The notes beneath the pieces are model-generated. The model was given only the letters and a program-made list of their open reading frames with translations, was not told the origin of the DNA and did no database searches. Position numbers and translations under genes: made by a program. From Gluconacetobacter johannae (GTDB taxonomy: Bacteria > Pseudomonadota > Alphaproteobacteria > Acetobacterales > Acetobacteraceae): 64,000 nucleotides of DNA. Of this stretch, positions 25,236-32,856 are shown in pieces. Position 1 is the first letter of the stretch. Each line of letters opens with the position of its first letter. The DNA is taken from the NCBI RefSeq assembly GCF_014174305.1, contig NZ_JABEQH010000010.1:62001-126000 (forward strand), written 5' to 3'.

Positions 25236-26510
25236 CTACCCCGCCTCGGCGTGACGCCGGTGCCACAGGGAGCAGGCCAGCATCCCGGTAATGCCCATCA
25301 TCATGACACCGACCATCGGCAGCACCGTATCCATCGGCAGGCAGCCCAGCAGCACGCCGCTGAGCGAGCCTACCGTGAACTGCGTGGTGCCCATCAGGGC
25401 CGAGGCGCTGCCGGCGTGGTGCCCATGCCGGGTGAACGCCAGCACCGTGGCGTTGGGATTGACGAAGCCCAGCGACCCGGTGACCAGGCCAATCATCACG
25501 CAGACCAGCGCCGGATGGGCCGGCCCCGCCAGTCCCGCGATCGCCAGGGCCAGGAAGGTCGTCCCGGCCAGGGTGGAGAAGCAGACCCCCCGCATCAGCA
25601 GCACATGCAGCGGCACCAGATGCACCAGCCGGGCGTTGATCTGCGCCCCGGTGATGAAAAGGGCGGCGTTCACGCCGAAGAACACGCCGAACTGGCCGGG
25701 CGTGAACCCCAGGATATGCTCGAAGACGATCGGCGCGCTGGCCAGGTAGCCGAACATCACGAAGGACGAGCACCCCAGCAGCAGCGCCGCCGACAGGAAC
25801 ATCGGCTCGCGCGCGATGGCGACGTAGCGCCACAGCACGTTGGAGACCGACAGCGGAATCCGCTTCTCGCGCGGCATGGTGTCCGGCAGCGTCCAGGCGA
25901 CGGCGATCACGCCCAGCACGCCGTAGAGGACGGCGATCCAGAAGATCCAGCGCCAGTGGCCGAACGACAGGACGAGGCTGCCCAGGCTGGGGGCCAGGAT
26001 CGGCATCAGGCCGAAGACCAGGGTCAGTTGCGACATGATGCGCGCGCCCTGCACGCCGGTGGCGATGTCGCGCACGATGGCGCGCGGCACCACGACCCCC
26101 GCCGATCCGCCCAGGGCCGCGAGGAACCGCCACAGGCAGAACAGGCGATAGTCGTGCGACATGGCGCAGCCCGCCGAGGCGATGCTGAACACCAGCAACC
26201 CGCCGATCAGCGGCACGCGCCGTCCCAGCCGGTCGGAAATCGGCCCCTGCGAGAACTGCCCCACCGCCAGCCCCGCCAGCCACGCCGCCAGGGTGATCTG
26301 CGCCGACCCCGGCCCGCCCCCCAGGTCGCGGTCGATCGCCGGAAAGGCGGGCAGGTACATGTCGGTGGCCAGCGGCCCGATCGCCGTCACCAGCCCCAGC
26401 AGGACGACATGCCACATCGGCAGGGCGCCGACGGGAATGCGGTGACGATAGGCCAGCGAGGTAGTGGTGGACGACATGGGCGGCGCCGTGAACCCGACAG
26501 GAAGGGGCAT
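25236..26510 (-). CDS. MFS multidrug efflux transporter, Bcr/CflA type
   Basis: Predicted 424 residues with twelve hydrophobic segments. The N-terminal part matches the Bcr/CflA drug:H+ antiporter subfamily: ATDMYLPAFPAIDRDLG in TM1, GQFSQGPISDRLGRRVPLIGG (motif A of the MFS) between TM2 and TM3, and VVPRAIVRDIATG in TM4. The start at 26510 has AGGA six bases upstream; an ATG at 26477 is less supported. It ends 7 bases from the convergent ugd stop. A membrane protein gene lies 84 bases upstream on the same strand, and a TetR regulator beyond it may control both. Confidence 0.88.
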   Translation of the reverse strand: MPLPVGFTAPPMSSTTTSLAYRHRIPVGALPMWHVVLLGLVTAIGPLATDMYLPAFPAIDRDLGGGPGSAQITLAAWLAGLAVGQFSQGPISDRLGRRVPLIGGLLVFSIASAGCAMSHDYRLFCLWRFLAALGGSAGVVVPRAIVRDIATGVQGARIMSQLTLVFGLMPILAPSLGSLVLSFGHWRWIFWIAVLYGVLGVIAVAWTLPDTMPREKRIPLSVSNVLWRYVAIAREPMFLSAALLLGCSSFVMFGYLASAPIVFEHILGFTPGQFGVFFGVNAALFITGAQINARLVHLVPLHVLLMRGVCFSTLAGTTFLALAIAGLAGPAHPALVCVMIGLVTGSLGFVNPNATVLAFTRHGHHAGSASALMGTTQFTVGSLSGVLLGCLPMDTVLPMVGVMMMGITGMLACSLWHRRHAEAG

Positions 26511-26594
26511 CGTATGTCCTGCTTTCCCGCCCGCCTGTCCATGCCATTCTGCGGCCCCGCCCCCCGCCGTGGGCATGGCTGCCACGCCCGGCGT

Positions 26595-27257
26595 TCAGGT
26601 GCGGGCGGCCATCCGCCTGCCGGTCCGGATGCTCCAGGGCACCAGCACGACCGGAATGACGATCCACAGCACATGCATCGCCCCCAGCAGCACCGGGTTG
26701 GGCCACCACAGCACCACCGTCAGCCGCGCCGCGGCCTCGCCCAGCAATATCGCCGCCCAGGCCAGGGTCAGCAGCCGCATGAAGCGGCGAAAGGGCGGAA
26801 AGGCCCACCGGCCCTCGAACGCCGCCATCCGCTCGGGCGTCGTCCCTACCGTGGCCCGCGCCAGGTCATAGACCAGCGGGCGCCGCCGCAGCAGCGAGCC
26901 CAGGAAGACCAGCCCGATCGCCCCCGTCACCAGCGAGGATTGCGCCAGCACCAGGCCGGGCGTCGTGAACCACAGCGCGCAGGCCGCCCCCGCCAGCGTC
27001 GCCGCCAGGGCCAGCAGCGTCATCGCATCCAGGCGGCGCCGGCGCAGCACCCCCGCCAGCATCACCAGCAGCATCGCGCCCGACGCCGCCAGGCTGGCGG
27101 TCAGCGCGCCATAGCCCAGACGGCCCGCCCCGGTCACGATGCCCCACGGCAGCATGACGTTCAGCGCGATTTCCCGCGCCAGTCCGCCGGTTGTCAGGCT
27201 GATGCCCGGCAAGGCGGCGGATGGGGCGGAAACAGGGGTCGGGTCCTGCACGATCAT
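26595..27257 (-). CDS. VC0807-like integral membrane protein
   Basis: A 220-residue protein with about six hydrophobic segments (for instance LGYGALTASLAASGAMLLVML and LVTGAIGLVFLGSLLRR) and a central hydrophilic RRRPLVYDLARATVG segment. The layout resembles the VC0807/intracellular-septation-like membrane proteins that often accompany TetR genes; no function is established and no catalytic motif is seen. It is divergent from the TetR gene, with the palindrome at 27315-27333 between them, so it is probably the regulator's target. Family assignment is tentative. Confidence 0.65.
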   Translation of the reverse strand: MIVQDPTPVSAPSAALPGISLTTGGLAREIALNVMLPWGIVTGAGRLGYGALTASLAASGAMLLVMLAGVLRRRRLDAMTLLALAATLAGAACALWFTTPGLVLAQSSLVTGAIGLVFLGSLLRRRPLVYDLARATVGTTPERMAAFEGRWAFPPFRRFMRLLTLAWAAILLGEAAARLTVVLWWPNPVLLGAMHVLWIVIPVVLVPWSIRTGRRMAART

Positions 27258-27314
27258 GGAATGCCCTTTCGCGATACCCGTCCGGTGGCGGGGTGACGGG
27301 ACGATTCCACATCA

Positions 27315-27333
27315 ATCTTTACATTGTAAAGAT
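27315..27333. promoter_or_regulatory. Perfect 19-bp palindromic operator
   Basis: ATCTTTACATTGTAAAGAT is an exact palindrome with 9-base arms and one central base, in an AT-rich island within a GC-rich region. It lies 27 bases before the TetR start and 58 bases before the divergent membrane protein start. It is almost certainly the binding site of the TetR protein; the sequence shows this by position and symmetry only. Confidence 0.8.
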
Positions 27334-27359
27334 AAAAGATCCGGGCTAGGCTGGCCGCC

Positions 27360-27989
27360 ATGTCCAGACCCCCCTATCACCACGGCAATCTGCGCGCGGC
27401 CGTGCTGGAGGCCGCCGAGCGCCTGCTGGACCAGGGCGGGCCGTCCGCCCTGTCGCTGCGCGCCATCGCGCGGGAAGCCGGGGTATCCGCGACCGCCCCG
27501 GCCCATCATTTCGGCGATCTGTCCGGCCTGCTGAGCGATCTGGCGGCCATCGGCTTCCAGCGCCTGGTCGAGACGATGCGCCGCGCCGCGACCGACCCCG
27601 CGCCCCGCGCGCCGGTCCACGCCTATGTCCGCTTCGCGCAGGACAATCCGGGGCTGTATACGCTGATGTTCCGGTCCGACCGGCTGGATTACCGCCGGGA
27701 GTCGCTGGCCGCCGCGTCGCAGGCCTCGTGGGCGGTGCTGCTGCGCTCGGTCGGGTCGGAGGCGCGGATGCCGGCCGAATCCGATCTGGCGACCCTGGGC
27801 CAGGTCACCTTTCGCTGGTCGCTGCTGCATGGCTTCTGCACCCTGCTGCTGGACGGGCAGCTTCGGCCCCTGCTGGCCAATCCCGCCTGCAACGGCGACC
27901 CGCATGTGCTGCTGGACGTGATGGTCCCGCCGCCCGCGCCGGTCAGGCCGGGACCGGTTCCGATACCGACGCGCCCGCCATCGCCATGA
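27360..27989 (+). CDS. TetR family transcriptional regulator
   Basis: A 209-residue repressor. The N-terminal helix-turn-helix is clear: RAAVLEAAERLLDQGGPSALSLRAIAREAGVSATAPAHHFGDLSGLL, covering about residues 11-57. The C-terminal ligand domain (AYVRFAQDNPGLYTLMFRSDRLDYR) resembles the WHG-type TetR C-terminal domain. It is divergent from the VC0807-like gene and has a perfect palindrome upstream, consistent with autoregulation and control of that gene and perhaps the MFS pump beyond. Its last 47 bases overlap the 3' end of the convergent ydeP-like gene. Confidence 0.9.
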   Translation: MSRPPYHHGNLRAAVLEAAERLLDQGGPSALSLRAIAREAGVSATAPAHHFGDLSGLLSDLAAIGFQRLVETMRRAATDPAPRAPVHAYVRFAQDNPGLYTLMFRSDRLDYRRESLAAASQASWAVLLRSVGSEARMPAESDLATLGQVTFRWSLLHGFCTLLLDGQLRPLLANPACNGDPHVLLDVMVPPPAPVRPGPVPIPTRPPSP

Positions 27990-30252
27990 CCCGCACCGGG
28001 ATCGACTTCGCCGCCGGGGTGCCGCTGATCTCGTCGAAATGGTCCAGCGGCAGCAGGGGATTGAGTTCGGGGTAATAGCCCGCCACCGACCCGCGCGGCA
28101 GGGAATAGGGCAGCGCGCACAGATCGGCCACCCGCCGCACCACGCCGTCGTCCGACAGGGTTTCCACCACCACCAGGGCTTCGGGGGCGATGGCGCGATC
28201 ACGCATGTCGTCCGCGTTCATCAGCAGCACCATGCGGGTGTCGTACACCCCGCGATAGCGGTCGGTATTGCTGTAGATGGTGGTGTTGTACTGGTCGTGC
28301 GAACGCACCGTGGCCAGGCGCAACATGGCGGGGTCGGCCACCGGCGGGTCCATCGCCAGCCCGGCGAACGGCAGGAAATTGGCCTTGCCCGTCGGGGTCC
28401 GCCATTCGCGATGGCGCGGCGGGTTGTACAGGTGGAAGCCCTTGGGTTCGCGGATGCGGTCGTTGAAGCCCGCGAAATCGGGATAGACCTCGGCGATCTT
28501 GTCGCGGATCAGGTTGTAATCGTCGATATAGGTCCCCCACGGCACCACGCTGTCGGGCAGCGTCGCCTTCGCCATCCGGCAGACGATCTCGATTTCCGAC
28601 AGCAGGTGGGGGCTGGCGGGTTCCAGCACCCCGCGCGACGCGCCGACATTGGACATCGCATCCTCGATCGTCACGAATTGCGGGCCGCTGGCCTGCGTAT
28701 CGATTTCCGACCGGGCGATCACCGGCAGGATCAGCGCCTGCCGCCCATGGACCAGATGCCCGCGATTCAGCTTGGTCGCGATGCCCACCGTCAGGTCCAG
28801 CCCCGCCATCGCCCGGTAGGCGATGGGCGTGTCGGGGATGGCGTGGATGAAATTGCCGCCCATGCCGATGAAGACGCGCGCGCGCCCGTCGATCATCGCC
28901 TTCACGGACTCGACGACATGATGGCCGTGCTCGCTCGGCGGGGTGAAGCCGAAGGCGGCCTGCAAGCGGGCCAGATAGGCGGCGGTGGGCTTTTCGTCGA
29001 TGCCCACGGTCCGGTCGCCCTGGACGTTGGAATGGCCGCGCACCGGGCAGATCCCGGCCCCCTTCTTGCCGAAATTCCCCTTCATCATCAGAAGGTTGGC
29101 AATCTGCTGGATGGCGCGTGCGCCCTGCCGGTGCTGGGTGATGCCCATGCCGTAGCAGATGATGCTGGCGTTCGCGCGGGCATAGATGGCCGCAATACGG
29201 CGGATCTGCGCTTCCTCCAGCCCCGATACGGCGACGATGTCGGCCCAACCGGTCGCCCGCGCGTCCTGCGCCACCTCGTCGAAACCATGGGTGTGGGTGG
29301 CGATGAAATCGGCGTCCAGCACGCGCGGCGCGCCGGCCGCCCGGGCCGCGTCGTCCAGTTCCAGCAGCGTCTTCATCATGCCCTTGATGACGGCGATGTC
29401 GCCGCCGATCCGGACCTGGCAGAATTCGCTGGCGATCTCGGTGGAGCCGAAAGTGGCCATCTTCACCGGGTCCTGCGGCTCGGTGAAGCGCATCAGCGCG
29501 CGTTCGGGCATGGGGTTGATGACGACGATCGGCACCCCGCGCTTGCGGGCGTGAACCAGCTCGCTCATCATCCGGGGGCTGTTGGTACCGGTATTCTGGC
29601 CGATGATGAAGATCGCCTCGGTGCTGGCGAAATCGCTGATGACCACCGTGCCCTTGCCGATGCCGATGGACGGCGGCAGGCCCCGGCTGGACGGTTCGTG
29701 GCACATGTTCGAGCAGTCGGGGAAATTGTTGGTCCCGAATTCCCGCACGAACACCGAATAGAGGAACGCGGCCTCGTTCGACGTGCGGCCCGACGTATAG
29801 AATTCCGCCTGGTCGGGGTGGTCCAGCGCCCGCAGCGCATCGCCGATCAGCGCGAACGCCGCATCCCACGAACAGGGCACGTAATGGTCGGTGGCCGCGT
29901 CATAGCGCATCGGCTCGGTCAGGCGGCCCTGTTCTTCCAGCCAGTAATCGCTGCGCCCCATCAGGTCGGTGACGGTGTGGGCGGCGAAGAAGTCACGCCC
30001 GATCCGCCGCTTCGTGGCCTCCACCGCCAGCGCCTTGGCCCCGTTCTCGCAGAATTCCAGCGTCTTTTCCCGGTCGGGGTTGGGCCAGGCGCAACTGGGG
30101 CATTTGAACCCGTCGGGATGGTTCATCGACAGCAGCGCGCGCGAGCCGGTGGTAATCACGCTCTGCTCCAGCAGGGCCTTGGCCGTGGCCTTCGCCGCCC
30201 CCCATCCGCCGGCGGGATGGGTATAGGGCCGGAACTTCACCTGTTCGGACAT
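27943..30252 (-). CDS. FdhF/YdeP-family molybdopterin oxidoreductase
   Basis: A 769-residue cytosolic member of the formate dehydrogenase alpha-like family of the YdeP type. The N-terminus has only a CPSC pair (C51, C54) rather than the full four-cysteine iron-sulfur motif. It has YTSGRTSNEAAFLYSVFVREFGTNN, PDCSNMCHEPSS with a possible molybdenum-ligand Cys, and the bis-MGD segment IFIIGQNTGTNSPRMM. YdeP has been linked to acid resistance in enteric bacteria; substrate unknown. fdhD lies 21 bases upstream on the same strand, consistent with cofactor maturation. A GAGG sits four bases before the ATG. Its 3' end overlaps tetR by 47 bases. Confidence 0.9.
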   Translation of the reverse strand: MSEQVKFRPYTHPAGGWGAAKATAKALLEQSVITTGSRALLSMNHPDGFKCPSCAWPNPDREKTLEFCENGAKALAVEATKRRIGRDFFAAHTVTDLMGRSDYWLEEQGRLTEPMRYDAATDHYVPCSWDAAFALIGDALRALDHPDQAEFYTSGRTSNEAAFLYSVFVREFGTNNFPDCSNMCHEPSSRGLPPSIGIGKGTVVISDFASTEAIFIIGQNTGTNSPRMMSELVHARKRGVPIVVINPMPERALMRFTEPQDPVKMATFGSTEIASEFCQVRIGGDIAVIKGMMKTLLELDDAARAAGAPRVLDADFIATHTHGFDEVAQDARATGWADIVAVSGLEEAQIRRIAAIYARANASIICYGMGITQHRQGARAIQQIANLLMMKGNFGKKGAGICPVRGHSNVQGDRTVGIDEKPTAAYLARLQAAFGFTPPSEHGHHVVESVKAMIDGRARVFIGMGGNFIHAIPDTPIAYRAMAGLDLTVGIATKLNRGHLVHGRQALILPVIARSEIDTQASGPQFVTIEDAMSNVGASRGVLEPASPHLLSEIEIVCRMAKATLPDSVVPWGTYIDDYNLIRDKIAEVYPDFAGFNDRIREPKGFHLYNPPRHREWRTPTGKANFLPFAGLAMDPPVADPAMLRLATVRSHDQYNTTIYSNTDRYRGVYDTRMVLLMNADDMRDRAIAPEALVVVETLSDDGVVRRVADLCALPYSLPRGSVAGYYPELNPLLPLDHFDEISGTPAAKSIPVRVMAMAGASVSEPVPA

Positions 30253-30273
30253 GCTGCCTCGCCGGGGTCATCG

Positions 30274-31092
30274 TCAGCCGGCCGTGTCGATCCGGCCAGG
30301 ATGGGTGAATATCATCTGCGCGTCGCGTCGCGCCAGCGCAACCAGCGTCAGCCCGGCCTCCTGCGCCATGTCGACCGCGCGGACAGTGGGCGCGGAAATC
30401 GCGACAAGGGCCGGAATCCCGGCCATCGCCGCCTTCTGCACCATCTCGTACGAACACCGGCTTGTGATGAGGCAGAACCCGTTCGCGAAACCGCCTTCCA
30501 GCGTGTCGCCTCCCAGCCCGGCGCCAATCAGCTTGTCCAGCGCGTTGTGGCGGCCGACGTCCTCGCGCACCAGTCGCAGCGCGCCGTCCACGTCCGACCA
30601 TGCCGCGCCGTGGACCATATGCACCACCGCGTTCAGCACCTGCCGCCCCGCCAGGGCGTCCAGCGCGCGGCGGATCGCCGACAGCGCCAGGCGCGGCCCG
30701 GCCGCCACGCGCGGCGGGGCCGGGTCCAGCGCCGCCAGGTCCTCGACCCCGCAGACGCCGCACCCGGTGCGGCCGGTCACGCGCCGGCGCCGCGCCAGCA
30801 GGCGCGCGAAATCCTCGCCGGGGATCCGCAGCCCGATCTCCACCCCGCGCGGCCCGACATCGACCCGCAGGTCGCGGATCGCGGCGGCCGAGGACACGAT
30901 CCCCTCGGTCAGCGAGAAACCGATGGCGAAATCCTGAAAATCGGCGGGGGTCGCCATCATCACCGCGTGCGGCACGCCGTTGTAGGCCAGCGCCACCGGC
31001 ACCTCCTCGGCCAGCGCCAGCGCGCGGTCCCCGGCCCCGTCCGGCCCCAGCCATCGGGCGACATGCCGCCGCCAGCACCCGTCGGTGCTCAT
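30274..31092 (-). CDS. fdhD: FdhD sulfurtransferase for formate dehydrogenase maturation
   Basis: A 272-residue protein. FdhD transfers sulfur from the cysteine desulfurase to the molybdenum cofactor of formate-dehydrogenase-type enzymes. The characteristic CGVCG loop (C111 and C114) is present, as are DFAIGFSLTEGIV and the C-terminal EDVGRHNALDKLIGAGL and LITSRCSYEMVQKA segments. It is directly upstream of the ydeP-like gene (21-base gap) and probably serves it. It is divergent from the DUF3297 gene over 83 bases. Confidence 0.93.
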   Translation of the reverse strand: MSTDGCWRRHVARWLGPDGAGDRALALAEEVPVALAYNGVPHAVMMATPADFQDFAIGFSLTEGIVSSAAAIRDLRVDVGPRGVEIGLRIPGEDFARLLARRRRVTGRTGCGVCGVEDLAALDPAPPRVAAGPRLALSAIRRALDALAGRQVLNAVVHMVHGAAWSDVDGALRLVREDVGRHNALDKLIGAGLGGDTLEGGFANGFCLITSRCSYEMVQKAAMAGIPALVAISAPTVRAVDMAQEAGLTLVALARRDAQMIFTHPGRIDTAG

Positions 31093-31175
31093 GCGCGCGG
31101 GGCGTGGCGGTTGGATTGGCGGCCGGGACCCGCTATGTCAGCGCACATGATCGTCACCCTGCAAAGGTCAGCCCG

Positions 31176-31412
31176 ATGAGTGATACTCCCCCAGACCGCC
31201 TGTCCGCCAACCCCGAAAGCCCGTTTCACGACGCGGCCCTGCTGGAACGCGGGATCGGCGTCCGCTTCAAGGGCATCGAGAAGACGAATGTCGAGGAATA
31301 TTGCATCAGCGAGGGCTGGGTCCGCCTGGCGGTCGGCAAGACGACCGACCGGCGCGGCAATCCCATGACCATGAAGCTGCAAGGCCCGGTCGAGGTCTGG
31401 TTCAAGGCCTGA
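31176..31412 (+). CDS. DUF3297 family small protein
   Basis: A 78-residue acidic protein. The pattern LSANPESPFHDAALLERGIGVRFKGIEKTNVEEYCISEGWVRLAVGKT (positions about 8-56) and the ending GNPMTMKLQGPVEVWFK match DUF3297, a small family in alphaproteobacteria with no known function; no metal or catalytic motif is obvious. It is divergent from fdhD and lies 104 bases before sqr on the same strand. The short length and strongly conserved pattern argue that it is genuine. Confidence 0.85.
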   Translation: MSDTPPDRLSANPESPFHDAALLERGIGVRFKGIEKTNVEEYCISEGWVRLAVGKTTDRRGNPMTMKLQGPVEVWFKA

Positions 31413-31516
31413 CCTGTATCAAGGACCGGGCCGCCCCGGGCTGTAGTCTGCCCCTGAAAGCAGCCGACCCCGCGCGGGTCCCGGTCCCCAACGATCTCAA
31501 TCAAGGAGCGTGTCCC

Positions 31517-32773
31517 ATGGTTTCGACTCAGCCGGATATCCCGGACACCGACCGCTTTACGGTCGTCATCGTCGGCGGCGGGGCGGCGGGCATCACCGTC
31601 GCGTCGCAGTTGAAGCGCAAGCGGCCCAACCTGTCGATCGCGATCATCGACCCCGCCACCACCCATGCCTACCAGCCCGGCTGGACACTGGTGGGCGCGG
31701 GCGTGATGAAGCTGAAGGACACGCTGCGGCAGGAAGGCGGGCTGATCCCCAAGGGCGTGCGCTGGCTGCGCGCCGCCGTCGCGTCCTTCACGCCCGAGGA
31801 AAACACCGTCACCCTGGCCGATGGACGGCGGATCGCCTATCGCCGCCTGATCGTCTGCCCCGGCCTGCAGCTCGACTGGTCGAAGATCGCCGGGCTGGAG
31901 GAAACGCTGGGCCGCAACGGGGTATGCAGCAATTATTCCCGCGAGTCGGTCGAATATACCTGGTCGTGCATCCAGTCGCTGTCGGGCGGGACCGCCCTGT
32001 TCACCCAGCCGGCGATGCCGATCAAATGCGCCGGCGCCCCGCAGAAGATCGTCTATCTGGCCTCGGACCACTGGCGCAAGAGCGGCGTGCTCAACCGCAT
32101 GAAGGTCGAGTTCTGCCTGGCGGGGGACGCCCTGTTCGGCGTGAAATACTTCGTGCCGTCGCTGCAGGACGCGATCGACTATTACGGTGTCGATCTGCAT
32201 TACAAACATAACCTGGTCGCGGTGGACGGGCCGAACCGCACGGCGACCTTCGCCGTCACCGGCCCGGACGGCAGCAGCACCACCGTCACCCGCAGCTTCG
32301 ACATGCTGCACGTCACCCCGCCGCAGAGCGCCCCGGATTTCGTCAAGGCCAGCCCGCTGGCCAATGGCGGCGGCTGGCTGGACGTCGATCCCGCGACGCT
32401 GCGCCACGTGCGCTTCGACACCGTGTTCGGCCTGGGCGACGTGGCCGGCACCACCAATGCCAAGACCGCCGCCGCCGTCCGCGCGCAGGCCCCGGTGGTG
32501 GTGGCGAACGTGCTGGCGTCGCTGGACGGACGGCCGCTGGACAAGACCTATGACGGGTATGGCGCCTGCCCGCTGACGGTGTCCTACGGGCGGGTGGTGC
32601 TGGCGGAATTCCTGTATGGCGGCGTGCCCGCCCCCAGCTTCCATTACGACCAGCGCAAGCCCAGCCGCTTCGCCTGGTTCCTCAAGACCCAGGTCTTCCC
32701 CCGGCTGTACTGGAACATGATGCTGCCCGGCCGCGACGTGAGCGTGCCGCACAAGCCGCTCGACATCGGCTGA
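31517..32773 (+). CDS. sqr: Sulfide:quinone oxidoreductase
   Basis: Predicted 418 residues. The FAD-binding motif VVIVGGGAAGITVA is near residue 16, with AYQPGWTLVGAGV and a second motif region following. Cysteines in NGVCSNYS and MPIKCAGAPQKI are at the positions of the redox-active pair in SQR proteins. TVFGLGDVAGTTNAKTAAAVR is the typical C-terminal FAD-contact region. It oxidises sulfide to sulfane sulfur and feeds electrons to ubiquinone at the inner membrane. An AAGGAG eight bases before the ATG fixes the start. No persulfide dioxygenase or rhodanese gene is beside it. Confidence 0.9.
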   Translation: MVSTQPDIPDTDRFTVVIVGGGAAGITVASQLKRKRPNLSIAIIDPATTHAYQPGWTLVGAGVMKLKDTLRQEGGLIPKGVRWLRAAVASFTPEENTVTLADGRRIAYRRLIVCPGLQLDWSKIAGLEETLGRNGVCSNYSRESVEYTWSCIQSLSGGTALFTQPAMPIKCAGAPQKIVYLASDHWRKSGVLNRMKVEFCLAGDALFGVKYFVPSLQDAIDYYGVDLHYKHNLVAVDGPNRTATFAVTGPDGSSTTVTRSFDMLHVTPPQSAPDFVKASPLANGGGWLDVDPATLRHVRFDTVFGLGDVAGTTNAKTAAAVRAQAPVVVANVLASLDGRPLDKTYDGYGACPLTVSYGRVVLAEFLYGGVPAPSFHYDQRKPSRFAWFLKTQVFPRLYWNMMLPGRDVSVPHKPLDIG

Positions 32774-32782
32774 CGGGCCAGG

Positions 32783-32850
32783 GAAGGTCGGGCGCTGCCC
32801 GAACCCGGCAAGGGCCTCGGCCCTTGCCTCCCGTTCGTTTTATAAAGCCC
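32783..32850. repeat. Intergenic palindromic repeat (copy R3)
   Basis: A single compact copy: GAAGGTCGGGCGCTGCCCGA, then CAAGGGCCTCGGCCCTTG, then CTCCCGTTCGTTTTATAAAG. It is almost identical to the left end of the 15921 copy. It separates the convergent sqr and hpnN genes and may serve both as a terminator. Confidence 0.8.
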
Positions 32851-32856
32851 GAGGCC

